From: CBDIBC01 sp965276635
GTDB taxonomy: Bacteria > Actinomycetota > Acidimicrobiia > Acidimicrobiales > Palsa-688
NCBI GenBank assembly: GCA_965276635.1
Contig: CBDIBC010000004.1
Location: 62,001-126,000, forward strand
Length of the DNA: 64,000 bases
Direction: 5' to 3'
In this document: piece after piece, positions 1 through 8,896 of the stretch
Layout: each line of letters opens with the position of its first letter
How positions within the stretch are numbered: the stretch's first letter is position 1
Notes under the pieces: model-generated
Told to the model about the DNA's origin: nothing
Databases searched by the model: none
Seen by the model: the letters and a program-made list of their open reading frames with translations, nothing else
Translations under genes and position numbers: made by a program

Positions 1-2
1 TC

Positions 3-1733
3 CTGTTGCTGCTGTTCTCCTCGTCCCGCAAGCTGATACTCGACCAGGTCCGCAACGTCGGCCACGGTCTCACCGGTTTCCTCGCCCGCCTGGGCCTGGG
101 CGCGGTCGGGACTCCGGTGCGCCATGTCGTCGACGTCGCCGTGCGCGACTGGTGGCTCACCGTCGTCGTGCTCACGGCGCTCGCCGTGTACGGGTCCACG
201 TTCATGGCCTGGCAGGTGCTGGGCGCCATCCTCGACCGGCTGGCCTGGGTCCCCACCGTCGACCAGCTCGACCACCGCGACACCGGGGGGCCACCGGAGC
301 CGCTCCCGATGCGTCTGGTCGATGTCGGGTTCCGCTACCCGGGCTCGGAGGACGAGGCCCTGGTCGGCGTCAGCCTGCAGCTCGGTCTTGGGGAGATGGT
401 GGCGGTGGCCGGCCCGAACGGCTCGGGCAAGTCCACCCTGGCCCGGATCCTGGCCGGTCGGGCCCCGTCGTCGGGGACCGTCGAGCGCCCTGGCGGTGCG
501 GGCCTGGGTCGTGTCGGCGGGACGGCGATGATCCTGCAGCGGCCGGAGACCCAGATTCTCGGGGTGCGAGTCGCCGACGACGTGATCTGGGGTCTGGCCC
601 GGGACGTGGACGTCGACGTGGTTGCCCTGTTGGCCAGCGTGGGGCTGGCCGGCATGGAGGAGCGGGACACCTCGACCCTGTCGGGTGGCGAGCTCCAACG
701 CCTGGCGATCGCCGGAGCGCTGGCCCGCCGGCCGGCGCTGCTCGTCTCCGACGAGTCGACCGCCATGGTCGACGCCGAGGGCCGGAGGATGCTGGTCGAG
801 CTGCTGGCCGAGCTGCCCCGCCGCTACCCGATGACGGTGCTGCACGTCACGCACCACGACGAGGAGGCCGCGGCGGCGGATCGGGTGCTTCGCCTGGAGG
901 CCGGCCGGTTGCTCCCGGCCGACGAGGCGGGGGTGCCTTCCCGGTCGATCCCGGCTGCCGATCTCTCGAGCGAGCCGCCCGCCACGAGTGCGATCGATCG
1001 CCCCGCTCGAACCACACCCGCCGGTCCGGCGCTGCTCGAGGTGGTCGGTGTGGGCCACACCTACGCGTTCGGGACACCGTGGGCCCACCCCGCCTTGGCC
1101 GGCGTCGACCTGCGGGTGGATGAGGGTGACGGGCTGCTGGTGGTCGGCGGCAACGGCTCGGGGAAATCCACCCTGGCGTGGGTGCTCAGCGGGCTGTTGC
1201 ACCCGACGGACGGCCGCTGCCTGCTCGACGGCCGACCGGTCGACGAACAGGTCGGCCGGGTGGCCCTGGCGTTCCAGCATGCCCGGTTGCAGGTGCAGCG
1301 GCCGACGGTCCGCTCGGACGTGAAGGCGGCCGGCGGCGTCGGTGCCGAGGAGGCCGACCAGGCGCTGGCATCGGTGGGCCTGGACCCCGAAGCCTTGGCC
1401 GAACGGCCTATCGACCAGCTCAGCGGCGGCCAGCTGCGACGCGTGGCGCTGGCCGGTCTTCTGGCCCGCCAGCCGCGTGTGCTGATCCTCGACGAGCCCA
1501 TGGCCGGGCTCGACACCGAGACGCGCCGGTCGTTGCTGCGCCTCCTCGGTGACCTCCGGCGCGACCGCGGCCTGACCCTCGTGGTCATCTCCCACGACCT
1601 CCACGGCATGGCCGCCGTCTGCGACCGGCGGGTCCTCCTGGAGGCCGGCCGGCTACGAGCCGACCCGTCGGCGGCCTTCGCCGGGGTGGGAGCCGCCGTC
1701 GGTCCGACCGTCACCGACGGGTGGCCGGCGTGA
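3..1733 (+). CDS. ECF transporter: duplicated ATPase with N-terminal membrane segment (5' partial)
   Basis: This protein energises uptake of a vitamin or metal at the inner membrane. Two ABC ATPase domains lie in one chain. The first has a Walker A GPNGSGKST near residue 136, signature LSGGELQRL and a Walker B ending DES instead of the usual DEP. The second has GGNGSGKST near residue 380, LSGGQLRR and LILDEPMAGLD. The first ~90 residues include a hydrophobic helix around WWLTVVVLTALAVYG and look like the end of a substrate-binding (S) component fused to the ATPases. The frame is open to the window edge, so the TTG at 6 is probably not the start. It overlaps the T component by 4 bases. The substrate cannot be read from this part. 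Confidence 0.85.
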   Translation: MLLLFSSSRKLILDQVRNVGHGLTGFLARLGLGAVGTPVRHVVDVAVRDWWLTVVVLTALAVYGSTFMAWQVLGAILDRLAWVPTVDQLDHRDTGGPPEPLPMRLVDVGFRYPGSEDEALVGVSLQLGLGEMVAVAGPNGSGKSTLARILAGRAPSSGTVERPGGAGLGRVGGTAMILQRPETQILGVRVADDVIWGLARDVDVDVVALLASVGLAGMEERDTSTLSGGELQRLAIAGALARRPALLVSDESTAMVDAEGRRMLVELLAELPRRYPMTVLHVTHHDEEAAAADRVLRLEAGRLLPADEAGVPSRSIPAADLSSEPPATSAIDRPARTTPAGPALLEVVGVGHTYAFGTPWAHPALAGVDLRVDEGDGLLVVGGNGSGKSTLAWVLSGLLHPTDGRCLLDGRPVDEQVGRVALAFQHARLQVQRPTVRSDVKAAGGVGAEEADQALASVGLDPEALAERPIDQLSGGQLRRVALAGLLARQPRVLILDEPMAGLDTETRRSLLRLLGDLRRDRGLTLVVISHDLHGMAAVCDRRVLLEAGRLRADPSAAFAGVGAAVGPTVTDGWPA

Positions 1734-2644
1734 CAGACCTGGCACCGGCGGCGGCCCGATCGAGATGGTCCCGTCGGGGTGCTGGTGCCGGCGATGGGCG
1801 CGCCGACGGTGAGCGCGCCGATGGAGAGCGGTCGGGCGGCCGCCGGGCCGAGAGCCGGCGGCGCCGGCCGGCGTTCGTGCTGCTCCGCCAGGTCCCGGGA
1901 GACACCGCAGTCCACCGCTTGTGGGCAGGTACCAAGCTGCTGTCCGTCGCCGCCCTCGGGATCACGGTGTCGTTCGTCCCCAGCTGGCCGGCCGTCGGCA
2001 TCGTCGCTGCCGTCCTCGTGGTCGCGGCCCGCGGCGCCCGGATCCCCCGCAATGCCCTACCCAGGCTGCCGCTGTGGTTCTGGCTGTCCGTCCTGGCCGG
2101 CGCTCTGTTGACCCTGCTGTCGGGCGGGAAGCCGGAGGTGGCCATCGGCGGCAGCCACGTCGGCCTGGGGAACTTCGTCCTATACCTCCGCTTTACCGCG
2201 CTGAGCGCCGTCCTGCTCGGCTGTTCCGCCCTCGTCGGCTGGACGACCGCGCTCGGCGAGATCGCCCCGGCCGTGGCCCGCCTTGGCGCCCCGTTCCGCC
2301 GTCTCCGGCTCCCGGTCGACGAGTGGGCGGTCACCATCGCCCTCTGCGTCCGCAGCCTCCCGCTGCTGGGCGAGGAGATGCGGACCCTGTCGGCAGCGCG
2401 ACGGTTGCGGCCGCGGCAGGGGCACCGCCGCCGAGACCTCGTTCTGCTGCTCGACGACCTCATCGACCTGCTCACCGCCGCCCTCGCCGTCTCCATCCGC
2501 CGGGCCGGCGAGCTGGGCGAGGCCATCACCGCTCGCGGCGGGGCCGAGCTCCGCGACGATGGCACCCGCCCGCATCGCCGGGACTTGGTCGCCGGCGCCG
2601 TGGTGGTCGCGGCGTGCGCCAGTGTGGTCGCTGTCGGTCTCTAG
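1730..2644 (+). CDS. ecfT: ECF transporter transmembrane T component (EcfT/CbiQ family)
   Basis: Membrane scaffold of an ECF importer that couples the ATPases to the substrate-binding S component. After a charged Arg-rich head of about 50 residues, several hydrophobic helices follow (around LLSVAALGITVSF, GIVAAVLVVAA, LPLWFWLSVLAGALL). The cytoplasmic part carries the Ala-Arg motifs expected of T components (SAARRLRPRQ, then EAITARGG). GTG at 1730 was chosen because it forms a GTGA overlap with the ATPase stop; GTG at 1721 is an in-frame alternative. Only two genes of the set are visible. The family assignment is strong, the substrate unknown. Confidence 0.85.
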   Translation: MTDLAPAAARSRWSRRGAGAGDGRADGERADGERSGGRRAESRRRRPAFVLLRQVPGDTAVHRLWAGTKLLSVAALGITVSFVPSWPAVGIVAAVLVVAARGARIPRNALPRLPLWFWLSVLAGALLTLLSGGKPEVAIGGSHVGLGNFVLYLRFTALSAVLLGCSALVGWTTALGEIAPAVARLGAPFRRLRLPVDEWAVTIALCVRSLPLLGEEMRTLSAARRLRPRQGHRRRDLVLLLDDLIDLLTAALAVSIRRAGELGEAITARGGAELRDDGTRPHRRDLVAGAVVVAACASVVAVGL

Positions 2645-2646
2645 CC

Positions 2647-2688
2647 CTCAGACCCGGCAAGCCTCAGACCCGGCAAGCCTCAGACCCA
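2647..2688. repeat. 16-bp tandem repeat, about 2.6 copies
   Basis: Three consecutive copies of CTCAGACCCGGCAAGC (the third partial) fill the gap between the convergent ECF T gene and the luciferase-like gene. The period is not a multiple of three and the array is non-coding. No stem-loop with a T-run is seen here. Confidence 0.8.
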
Positions 2689-2690
2689 GC

Positions 2691-3725
2691 TCAGACGGCC
2701 GTGCGGGACCGGGTGTCGACGGCGTCGGCGACCAGCTCGTAGGAGTGGAGCCGCTCGGCCGGGTCGAACACGCTGGTGGTGACCATGATCTCGTCGGCAC
2801 CGGTCCGGGCCGCCAGGTCCCGGATGGCATGGCCGACGCTCTCGACGTCGCCGACGATGTGGGAGCCGGTGGCCGCCTCGACCACCTCGGACTCACCGGA
2901 CGTGAAGCGGTAGGTAGCCGCTTCCTGGGGATCGGGGAGGGGTCCGGGGCGCCCGCTGCGCAGCCGGAGCATCGACAGCCGTGTCGAACCGTGCAGCCAC
3001 GTCGCCCGCTCGGTGTCATCGGCGCACACCACGGCGGCACCCACCATGACGTACGGCTCGGCCAGCACGTCCGACGGCTGGAACCGCGATCGGTACAGCT
3101 CGATGGCGGGCAGCGTGTTCGCGGGCATGAAATGGTGGGCGAAGGCGAAGGGCAGTCCCAACAGGCCGGCTACCTGAGCGCTGTACCCGCTCGATCCCAA
3201 CAGCCACAGGGCAGGCATGAACCCACGGCCGGGTACGGCTGTGATGCGATGGTACGGGTGCTCCGGGGGGAACGAGCCCTGGAAGAAACCCAGGAGCTCG
3301 CCCAGCTGCTCGGGGAAGTCGTCGACCGACAGGCCGGCCTCGCTGCGCCGCAGCGCTCGGGCGGTGGCCGGGTCGGTGCCCGGGGCGCGGCCGATGCCCA
3401 GGTCGATGCGCCCGGGGTGCAAGGCCTCGAGCATGCCGAACTGCTCGGCCACCACGAGGGGGGTGTGGTTCGGCAGCATGACGCCGCCGGAGCCGATCCG
3501 CATGGTCGAGGTGACGTCCGCCAGGTGCCCGATCAGCACCGCCGGCGCCGAGCTGGCGATCCCGGGCATGTTGTGGTGCTCGGCCACCCAGTAGCGCCGG
3601 TAGCCCAGCTGCTCGGCCCGCCGGGCCAGGTCCAGCGAGCCGCGCAGGGCTGTGGACGCATCCGACCCAGCCGGTACGGGGGCCAGGTCGAGCACCGACA
3701 GGGGTAGGTCGTGGGCAGCGGTCAC
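2691..3725 (-). CDS. LLM class flavin-dependent oxidoreductase (MsnO8-like luciferase family)
   Basis: Luciferase-like TIM-barrel monooxygenase of 344 residues that would use reduced FMN or F420 on an unknown substrate. The start matches the family: SVLDLAPV, then RAEQLGYRRYWVAEHHNMPG, typical of the single-subunit bacterial-luciferase-like group, followed by ASSAPAVLIGHLADVT, IRIGSGGVMLPNH-type text and DLGIGRAPGTD. GTG at 3725 overlaps the upstream TraG-like stop as GTGA; an open frame continues upstream to 4610, but it is antisense-frame noise inside the TraG-like gene. Last gene of a tight minus-strand run (DUF885, amidase, TraG-like, this). Physiological role unknown. Confidence 0.88.
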   Translation of the reverse strand: MTAAHDLPLSVLDLAPVPAGSDASTALRGSLDLARRAEQLGYRRYWVAEHHNMPGIASSAPAVLIGHLADVTSTMRIGSGGVMLPNHTPLVVAEQFGMLEALHPGRIDLGIGRAPGTDPATARALRRSEAGLSVDDFPEQLGELLGFFQGSFPPEHPYHRITAVPGRGFMPALWLLGSSGYSAQVAGLLGLPFAFAHHFMPANTLPAIELYRSRFQPSDVLAEPYVMVGAAVVCADDTERATWLHGSTRLSMLRLRSGRPGPLPDPQEAATYRFTSGESEVVEAATGSHIVGDVESVGHAIRDLAARTGADEIMVTTSVFDPAERLHSYELVADAVDTRSRTAV

Positions 3726-5173
3726 CCCCAGTCCAACCCCCGTGACGGGCGGTCTCTTCCCCGGGGCAGCCCGGTCGGTGGTGGCCACACAGACGGTGCC
3801 GGACCGTCTGCCAGGGCCGGCCCCTCCGACCAGGCGGGGAGCATCACCCGGCCTGGGGTGGCCCCGCCGGCCAGCAGCAGGGCCGTCCCCGGCGGCTGCT
3901 GGCTGACCTGGTCGAAGGAGACCACCCGCTGGCGCCGCGTCGTCCAGCTCACGGTCGGCGCCCCCCGCCCGGGCGCCCACCAGGGAGCCCGGCTGACCGA
4001 ACGGACCGGCTCGTCCACCTCGCCACACAGGCGTGAGATCAGCTCCAGGGTGGCGGCGTCGGCGATCCCGGGCAACACCACCTTGACGCCGAAGAGCGAC
4101 CCGAAGCCGTCGGCAACCGCTCCCCACCGCTGCCGGGCCTGGGCCAGGTCCTGCAGGCAGGCCAGGGTGAGCACCCCCTGGCTGCCGCCCTCGGCGACGA
4201 GCGCCGGCAGGTCGGGGAGGGGCGCGATGTTCGCCACCTCGTCGAGGGCCAGGGTGACCGCCGGCCGTCGGGCGTCCCGGGCGAGCGAGGCCTGGTAGGC
4301 GCCGGCCCGGACGGCGTCGATGAACGACACCAAGATCGGGGCCACCAGCTCCTGGCGGTCGGCCGGGGCGCACAGGTAGACGGTGTCGGTGGTGTCGATC
4401 AGCCGGCGCGGGTCGATGTTCGGGTCCCGGGCGCTGTCGACGGCGTGGGCCGACCGGTAGGCGCCGAGGGCACTGGCCGCCGTCGACCAGATCCCCGACA
4501 TCTCCCGGTGGTCGGTGGCAGCCAGGCCGGCGAGAACGTCGACGGCCAGGTCGGTGCCTGTCGCTCGCAGGATCGCGGCGGGCTGCTCCAGCTCCTGTCG
4601 CAGTGTCCACTGCACGACCGTTCCCATGTCGGCCCCGTCGCGGGCGGCGGCGTGCAGGAGAGGTGCGAGGAGCGCCTCGGCCCGCTCGGTCCAGTGCCGG
4701 CCCTCGCCGGCGGCCCCACCGGGCCGGGCCGATCGCACCATGGCCCTGGCGGCCACCAGCGCGTCGTCCCAGTCATGGGCGCCGGCGACCGGTGACCAAC
4801 GGGCCATGCGGACTCCGCTCGGTACCGGGATCGTACCGGTCGGGTCGAACAGCCAGCACCGCCCGAGGGCCGAGCGCGAGGCGGCTGTTGCCTCCAAGAC
4901 GTCGGTCTTGGTGGAAGCAGACACGACCGGACCGGGCTGGGCCACCACGTTGGGGATGACCAGGCCGCGCGTCTTGCCGGACCGGGGCGGCCCCAGGATC
5001 AAGGCGGCCTGCTCGGGGCGGGCGAAGACGGGCCCCTCGGCGGTCGCGCCCACGTAGAGGCAGGAGCCATGCGCGCCCAGGCGGCGGCGCAACACGTCAA
5101 CGGGGCGTTCCGCGCTCGGCAACGGGCCCTCCTCGGGTGCTCGTCGTTCCGTGGCGGGGAAGCCGGCGCCCAT
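3722..5173 (-). CDS. TraG/VirD4-type ATPase (TraM-recognition domain), soluble
   Basis: A 483-residue P-loop ATPase resembling conjugation coupling proteins. A Walker A LGPPRSGKTRGLVIPN lies near residues 58-73, followed by a DVLEATAASR segment typical of TraG. A Walker B LALDEVANIAPLPDLP near 308 is followed by GSQGVLTLACLQDLAQARQRWG, the TraM-recognition/TraG C-terminal motif. Unlike classical VirD4/TraG there is no obvious N-terminal membrane anchor, and no relaxase or type IV secretion gene lies nearby. ATG is one base after the amidase stop and the end overlaps the luciferase-like start, so it is embedded in an operon of soluble enzymes. It may be a domesticated DNA pump or an integrated-element relic; the family call is firm, the role is not. 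Confidence 0.85.
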   Translation of the reverse strand: MGAGFPATERRAPEEGPLPSAERPVDVLRRRLGAHGSCLYVGATAEGPVFARPEQAALILGPPRSGKTRGLVIPNVVAQPGPVVSASTKTDVLEATAASRSALGRCWLFDPTGTIPVPSGVRMARWSPVAGAHDWDDALVAARAMVRSARPGGAAGEGRHWTERAEALLAPLLHAAARDGADMGTVVQWTLRQELEQPAAILRATGTDLAVDVLAGLAATDHREMSGIWSTAASALGAYRSAHAVDSARDPNIDPRRLIDTTDTVYLCAPADRQELVAPILVSFIDAVRAGAYQASLARDARRPAVTLALDEVANIAPLPDLPALVAEGGSQGVLTLACLQDLAQARQRWGAVADGFGSLFGVKVVLPGIADAATLELISRLCGEVDEPVRSVSRAPWWAPGRGAPTVSWTTRRQRVVSFDQVSQQPPGTALLLAGGATPGRVMLPAWSEGPALADGPAPSVWPPPTGLPRGRDRPSRGLDWG

Positions 5174-5174
5174 G

Positions 5175-6344
5175 CTACCGGAGGTCGGCGCCGGCGGCCG
5201 CCTGGTAGAGGCGCCCGGCGGCGCAGAGCAGCTCCTCGCCTGCCGGCGGGCCGACGAGCTGCAGGCTGGCGGGAAGCCGGACGCGAGCGGATGCGGGCCA
5301 GGCCGGCGGGATCGGCAGGGCGAGGGCAGGGAGACCGGCCACGTTGACGGGCAGGGTCCAGGCCACGGTCATGGCCGCGCCGGCGTGGGGGCCGACGGCG
5401 GGGGCGAAGCTGCCGATGGTGGGAAGGGCGAGGACGGCCACCCGGTCGAACACGCCGCCCATCCGTCGGGCCCAGGTGGCACAGGCGGCTCGGGCCTGGC
5501 GGAGCTGCTGGCGGCCGACCCGTGCGCCCAGCGCGAAGCCGGCGACCACGTCGGCGCCGACGGTGCCCGGCGCGCCCCGCACCAGCTGGCCGTGAGCGGC
5601 GAAGGCTTCGGCCCCGAGCACCTGCAGCCCGTACCGGGATGCGTCGAGCCAGCCCGGCAGGTCCACCTCGAGCACCTCGACTCCGGCGACCGCCAGGAGG
5701 CGGTCGACGGCAGCATCGACGAGCGGGTGCACGTCCAGGCCGGCCGGGCGGACCCGACCGACGGGGCCGGCGAAGCGGCCGGCGGGGGTGAAACCGGGCA
5801 ACAGGAACCGGAGTCCGTCCACGATCCCGGCCATGTCCCTGGCGATGGGCCCGACCGTGTCCAGACTGGCGGCGAGTGGCCAGACGCCGCCGAGGGGCAC
5901 ACGCCCGGCGCTGGTCTTCATGCCCGCCACGCCGCAGCACGCCGCCGGGATCCGCACCGAGCCGCCCGTGTCGGTCCCCAGCGCCACGTCGGCGTCGTCG
6001 CGGCCGACGGCGACCGCCGACCCGCTGGAGGAGCCGCCCGGCACCCGAGTCGGATCGAGCGGGTTGACGGGCGTCCCGAACCAGGGGTTCATCCCGGTGA
6101 TGCCGTCGGCCAGCTCGTGCAGGTTCGCCTTGCCGACCAGGCGAGCGCGCCCGCTCGACACGTCGGCGCGGATCCCGGCCAGGCAGGTCGCGTCGGTCGC
6201 AGCCGGGACCGCGGTGCTCGCCACCGCTCGCGACCCGGCCGTGGTCGGGACCCCGGCCACATCGATGAGATCCTTGATCGCGACCCGCAACCCACCGGTG
6301 CCCTCGGCCAGCTGCAGGATCCAGGTGGCGGCCGAGCCCGTCAC
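5175..6344 (-). CDS. Amidase signature family hydrolase
   Basis: Ser-cisSer-Lys amidohydrolase of about 389 residues. The catalytic triad is visible: Lys in AIKDLIDVAG near residue 22, cis-Ser in PGGSSSGSAVAVG near 103, and nucleophile Ser in TDTGGSVRIPAA near 127. It is shorter than GatA (about 480), starting almost at the Lys motif, and no gatB or gatC is adjacent, so a stand-alone amidase is more likely than a tRNA amidotransferase subunit. GTG at 6344 (MTGSAATWILQL) was chosen because it lies 10 bases after the DUF885 stop; longer starts read into that gene. The substrate is unknown. Confidence 0.85.
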   Translation of the reverse strand: MTGSAATWILQLAEGTGGLRVAIKDLIDVAGVPTTAGSRAVASTAVPAATDATCLAGIRADVSSGRARLVGKANLHELADGITGMNPWFGTPVNPLDPTRVPGGSSSGSAVAVGRDDADVALGTDTGGSVRIPAACCGVAGMKTSAGRVPLGGVWPLAASLDTVGPIARDMAGIVDGLRFLLPGFTPAGRFAGPVGRVRPAGLDVHPLVDAAVDRLLAVAGVEVLEVDLPGWLDASRYGLQVLGAEAFAAHGQLVRGAPGTVGADVVAGFALGARVGRQQLRQARAACATWARRMGGVFDRVAVLALPTIGSFAPAVGPHAGAAMTVAWTLPVNVAGLPALALPIPPAWPASARVRLPASLQLVGPPAGEELLCAAGRLYQAAAGADLR

Positions 6345-6354
6345 GCCCCGGCGA

Positions 6355-7998
6355 TCAGCCGGCGTCGGGGACGGCGGCGCCCGGGTCGAACACCGCCAGC
6401 TCGGCCAGGGCGATGGGCAGCCCGGGCGACGCGGCGATGGTGTCGTGGAAGGTCCGCAGGTCACCACGGCACTCGTCGTCCCAGCGGCGGCGGATGCGCT
6501 CGATCTCCAACGACCCGGTCAGATACGAGGGCGCCTGCGTCGGCCAGGCGCAGTACCGGTCGACCTCCGCCCGCGCCACCGCCTCGGTCAAGCTGGCTCG
6601 CGTGGACATATGGGTGACGGCCTCCTCCACGGTCATCTCACCGGTGTGCAGGGCGGTGTCGACCACCACGCGCGCCGCCCGGAAGATCCGCGCGTCGAGA
6701 TGGCTGAGCTCCTGGCGGGGGTCGGCGAAGAAGCCCTGCTCGCGCATCATGGTCTCCGCGTAGAGCGCCCAGCCCTCCACGAAGTACGACGACGTCACCA
6801 GGTGCCGCACCGGCCGCGTGGTCCGGTTCGCCCAGGTCAGCTGCCAATGGTGGCCGGGGTAGGCCTCGTGCACTGCGACGGTGGGGATGGAGTGGAAGCT
6901 GTTGTCCGACAGCCGCTGCACCAGCTGCTCGGGGGTGGTCCCTGCGGGCGGGAACGGAACGAAGAAGTGCCCCGTTCGCGAGCCGGAGAAGGGCGGAGGC
7001 AGCATGTAGGAGGCCACGGCCAGCACCGGTCGCTGAAACACCGGTGAGGGAATGACGAGGCACTGCTCGCCCTCGGGCAGTGTGACCAGCTTGCGGTCGC
7101 GGAGGAACTGGCGCGCCGCGACGCAGACCCGCTCGTAGGCGTCCCGCATGGCCTCGGGGGAGGCCGGGTGGTCGCGTGCCAGACCGGCCACCACGGCCCG
7201 CCAACCACCGCCCTCGGGCTTGATCCGACCAGCCAAGGCAGCCATCTCCCGGTCGAGGTCGGACCAGGCCACCAGGCCGGCGGCGTGCATCTCGGCGGCG
7301 CCGTAGCCGAGCAGCTCGCGGTCGTGGAGCAGGGCGCTGTAGCGAGCCTCTCCGAGCGCCCAGTCGCCCCGTGCCCGCTCGGCCAGCGCGCCCAGGTGGG
7401 CGGCCAGGTCCTCGAGCGCCACGGCGGCATCGGCGCCCGCCTGGGCTACCTCCGGCCGCAGCCGGTCGTCGCCGACCTCGCCGGCCAGCAGCTCGCGGAA
7501 GTAGGTGATTCCGCCCTGGCAGGAGCGCAAGCCGCGCTCGACGAGCAGGCGGGGGGCCAGCTCGGGGTCGAGGTTCGCCCGAGCGGCGGCCACCACGGCC
7601 GGCACCTGGCGCAGCCGGGCCACGGCGGCGGCGGCCAGCTCGGCCTCGGGCCGGATCCGGTGCAGGAACAGGCTGAAGACGCCGTTCAGCATGGGTCCGA
7701 TGTACAGGCTCGGGTCCCGTCGCCATGCCTGCCAGTCGGCCATGGCGGCGCGCCCGGCCAGGTCCGAGAGGACGAGGGTCACGTCGATGCGCTGGTCGAG
7801 CGACATCCCCTCGACGTCGAGCCGACCCAATCGTCCCGCCCAGCGACGGTCGTCGAGGGGCTGACGCTCGAAAGCGGCGGCGGAGAGATCGCCGAAGCGG
7901 TCGTCGTAGCCGTCGAGGCCCAATCCGGTGCCGTGCACCGGATCGCGTTCGAGCTCGGCCCGGAACCATTCCTCGAGGAGCTCGTCGGTGTCTTCCAT
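6355..7998 (-). CDS. DUF885 family protein (putative metal-dependent hydrolase)
   Basis: A 547-residue DUF885 protein. The hallmark HEAYPGHHWQ near residue 375 resembles a zinc-metallopeptidase HExxH-type helix, and downstream SSYFVEGWALYAETMM and SYLTGSLEIERIR complete the family pattern. No signal peptide is seen, so it is predicted cytosolic. It heads the minus-strand run with the amidase, and the shared operon suggests amide or peptide-bond turnover, but this is inference. It is divergent from the ferritin-like gene. Confidence 0.87.
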   Translation of the reverse strand: MEDTDELLEEWFRAELERDPVHGTGLGLDGYDDRFGDLSAAAFERQPLDDRRWAGRLGRLDVEGMSLDQRIDVTLVLSDLAGRAAMADWQAWRRDPSLYIGPMLNGVFSLFLHRIRPEAELAAAAVARLRQVPAVVAAARANLDPELAPRLLVERGLRSCQGGITYFRELLAGEVGDDRLRPEVAQAGADAAVALEDLAAHLGALAERARGDWALGEARYSALLHDRELLGYGAAEMHAAGLVAWSDLDREMAALAGRIKPEGGGWRAVVAGLARDHPASPEAMRDAYERVCVAARQFLRDRKLVTLPEGEQCLVIPSPVFQRPVLAVASYMLPPPFSGSRTGHFFVPFPPAGTTPEQLVQRLSDNSFHSIPTVAVHEAYPGHHWQLTWANRTTRPVRHLVTSSYFVEGWALYAETMMREQGFFADPRQELSHLDARIFRAARVVVDTALHTGEMTVEEAVTHMSTRASLTEAVARAEVDRYCAWPTQAPSYLTGSLEIERIRRRWDDECRGDLRTFHDTIAASPGLPIALAELAVFDPGAAVPDAG

Positions 7999-8107
7999 GT
8001 GCGAAAATTACCCGAGTGGGACCATCCGAATGGCCTGGTTCCTCCGAAGATGAGGTAAGCCGGATGTGGTCCGGTCGTTCGCCCGCCAGCGTCGTCGAGG
8101 TGGTCCT

Positions 8108-8896
8108 GTGCTTTTCGACCTTTCTGCACTGAAGAAGAACACGGCCAGGCTCGAGGTCGACGACATCGACTTCGGTGTCTTCCGCGACCATCCCCTGGAC
8201 CCGGCGGCGCTGCGCTGCCTGCAGTACATGCACGACGTCGAGTTCCACACCGTGTGCTACCTGCGCGACCTCCTCGTCACCCGGGCGCACGCCGACCACG
8301 AGATCACGTCGTTCCTCACCTTCTGGGCATTCGAGGAGTACTGGCACGGCGAGGCCCTCGGCCAGGTTCTGGCTGCGCACGGTGAAGCCGCAGACGCCGA
8401 CCGCATCGGCCCGATGCGTGCTCGTCTGTCGCGTCATGAGGCGCTGAAGCCCCTCCTGCACGGCCTGGGCTCGCTCTTCGCCGGCCGCGAGTGGCTGGCC
8501 GTGCACATGACGTGGGGCGCGGTGAACGAGTGGACGACGCAGGCCGGCTACGCCCGACTGTCCGCTTGCGCGGGCCATCCCGTCCTCACCGAGCTGCTCA
8601 AGCGCATCATGCGCCAGGAGGGTCGCCACATCGACTTCTACGCCACCCACGCTCGCGATGCCTTGGGGCGGAGCACCCGGGCCCAGAAGCTGGTGCGTTT
8701 CACCCTGAAGCGCTTGTGGTCGCCGGTCGGCGCCGGGGTCATGCCGAAGCCCGAGCTGGACCACCTGACCGGGTATCTCTTTGCCGGCGAGGCGGGTGCG
8801 GCGGCGGCCGAGCGCATCGACCGCCAGGTCGACCGCCTGCCCGGCCAGGAAGGCCTGCACCTGCTCCGTGGCGTCGTCACGGCTCGCGCCGCCTAG
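8108..8896 (+). CDS. Ferritin-like di-iron protein, acyl-ACP-desaturase-like
   Basis: About 262 residues of helices. Two carboxylate/histidine motifs fit a di-iron four-helix bundle: EEYWHGE near residue 76 and QEGRHIDFY near 171, each an ExxH. The general pattern resembles type-2 acyl-ACP desaturase or ferritin-like superfamily proteins of actinobacteria, so an oxygen-activating role on a lipid is possible but not shown. GTG at 8108 has GAGGTGG upstream; the open frame extends to GTG 8066, adding 14 basic residues. Its end overlaps the next gene. Confidence 0.75.
   Translation: MLFDLSALKKNTARLEVDDIDFGVFRDHPLDPAALRCLQYMHDVEFHTVCYLRDLLVTRAHADHEITSFLTFWAFEEYWHGEALGQVLAAHGEAADADRIGPMRARLSRHEALKPLLHGLGSLFAGREWLAVHMTWGAVNEWTTQAGYARLSACAGHPVLTELLKRIMRQEGRHIDFYATHARDALGRSTRAQKLVRFTLKRLWSPVGAGVMPKPELDHLTGYLFAGEAGAAAAERIDRQVDRLPGQEGLHLLRGVVTARAA

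Noticed and set aside
2691..4610. A 639-residue minus frame joining the luciferase-like gene with upstream text
   Set aside because: Residues before the GTG at 3725 are Arg/Gly/Pro-rich noise inside the TraG-like gene, which is in another frame with intact motifs.
5175..6344. The amidase as GatA of a tRNA amidotransferase
   Set aside because: No gatB or gatC is adjacent and the protein is about 90 residues shorter than GatA.
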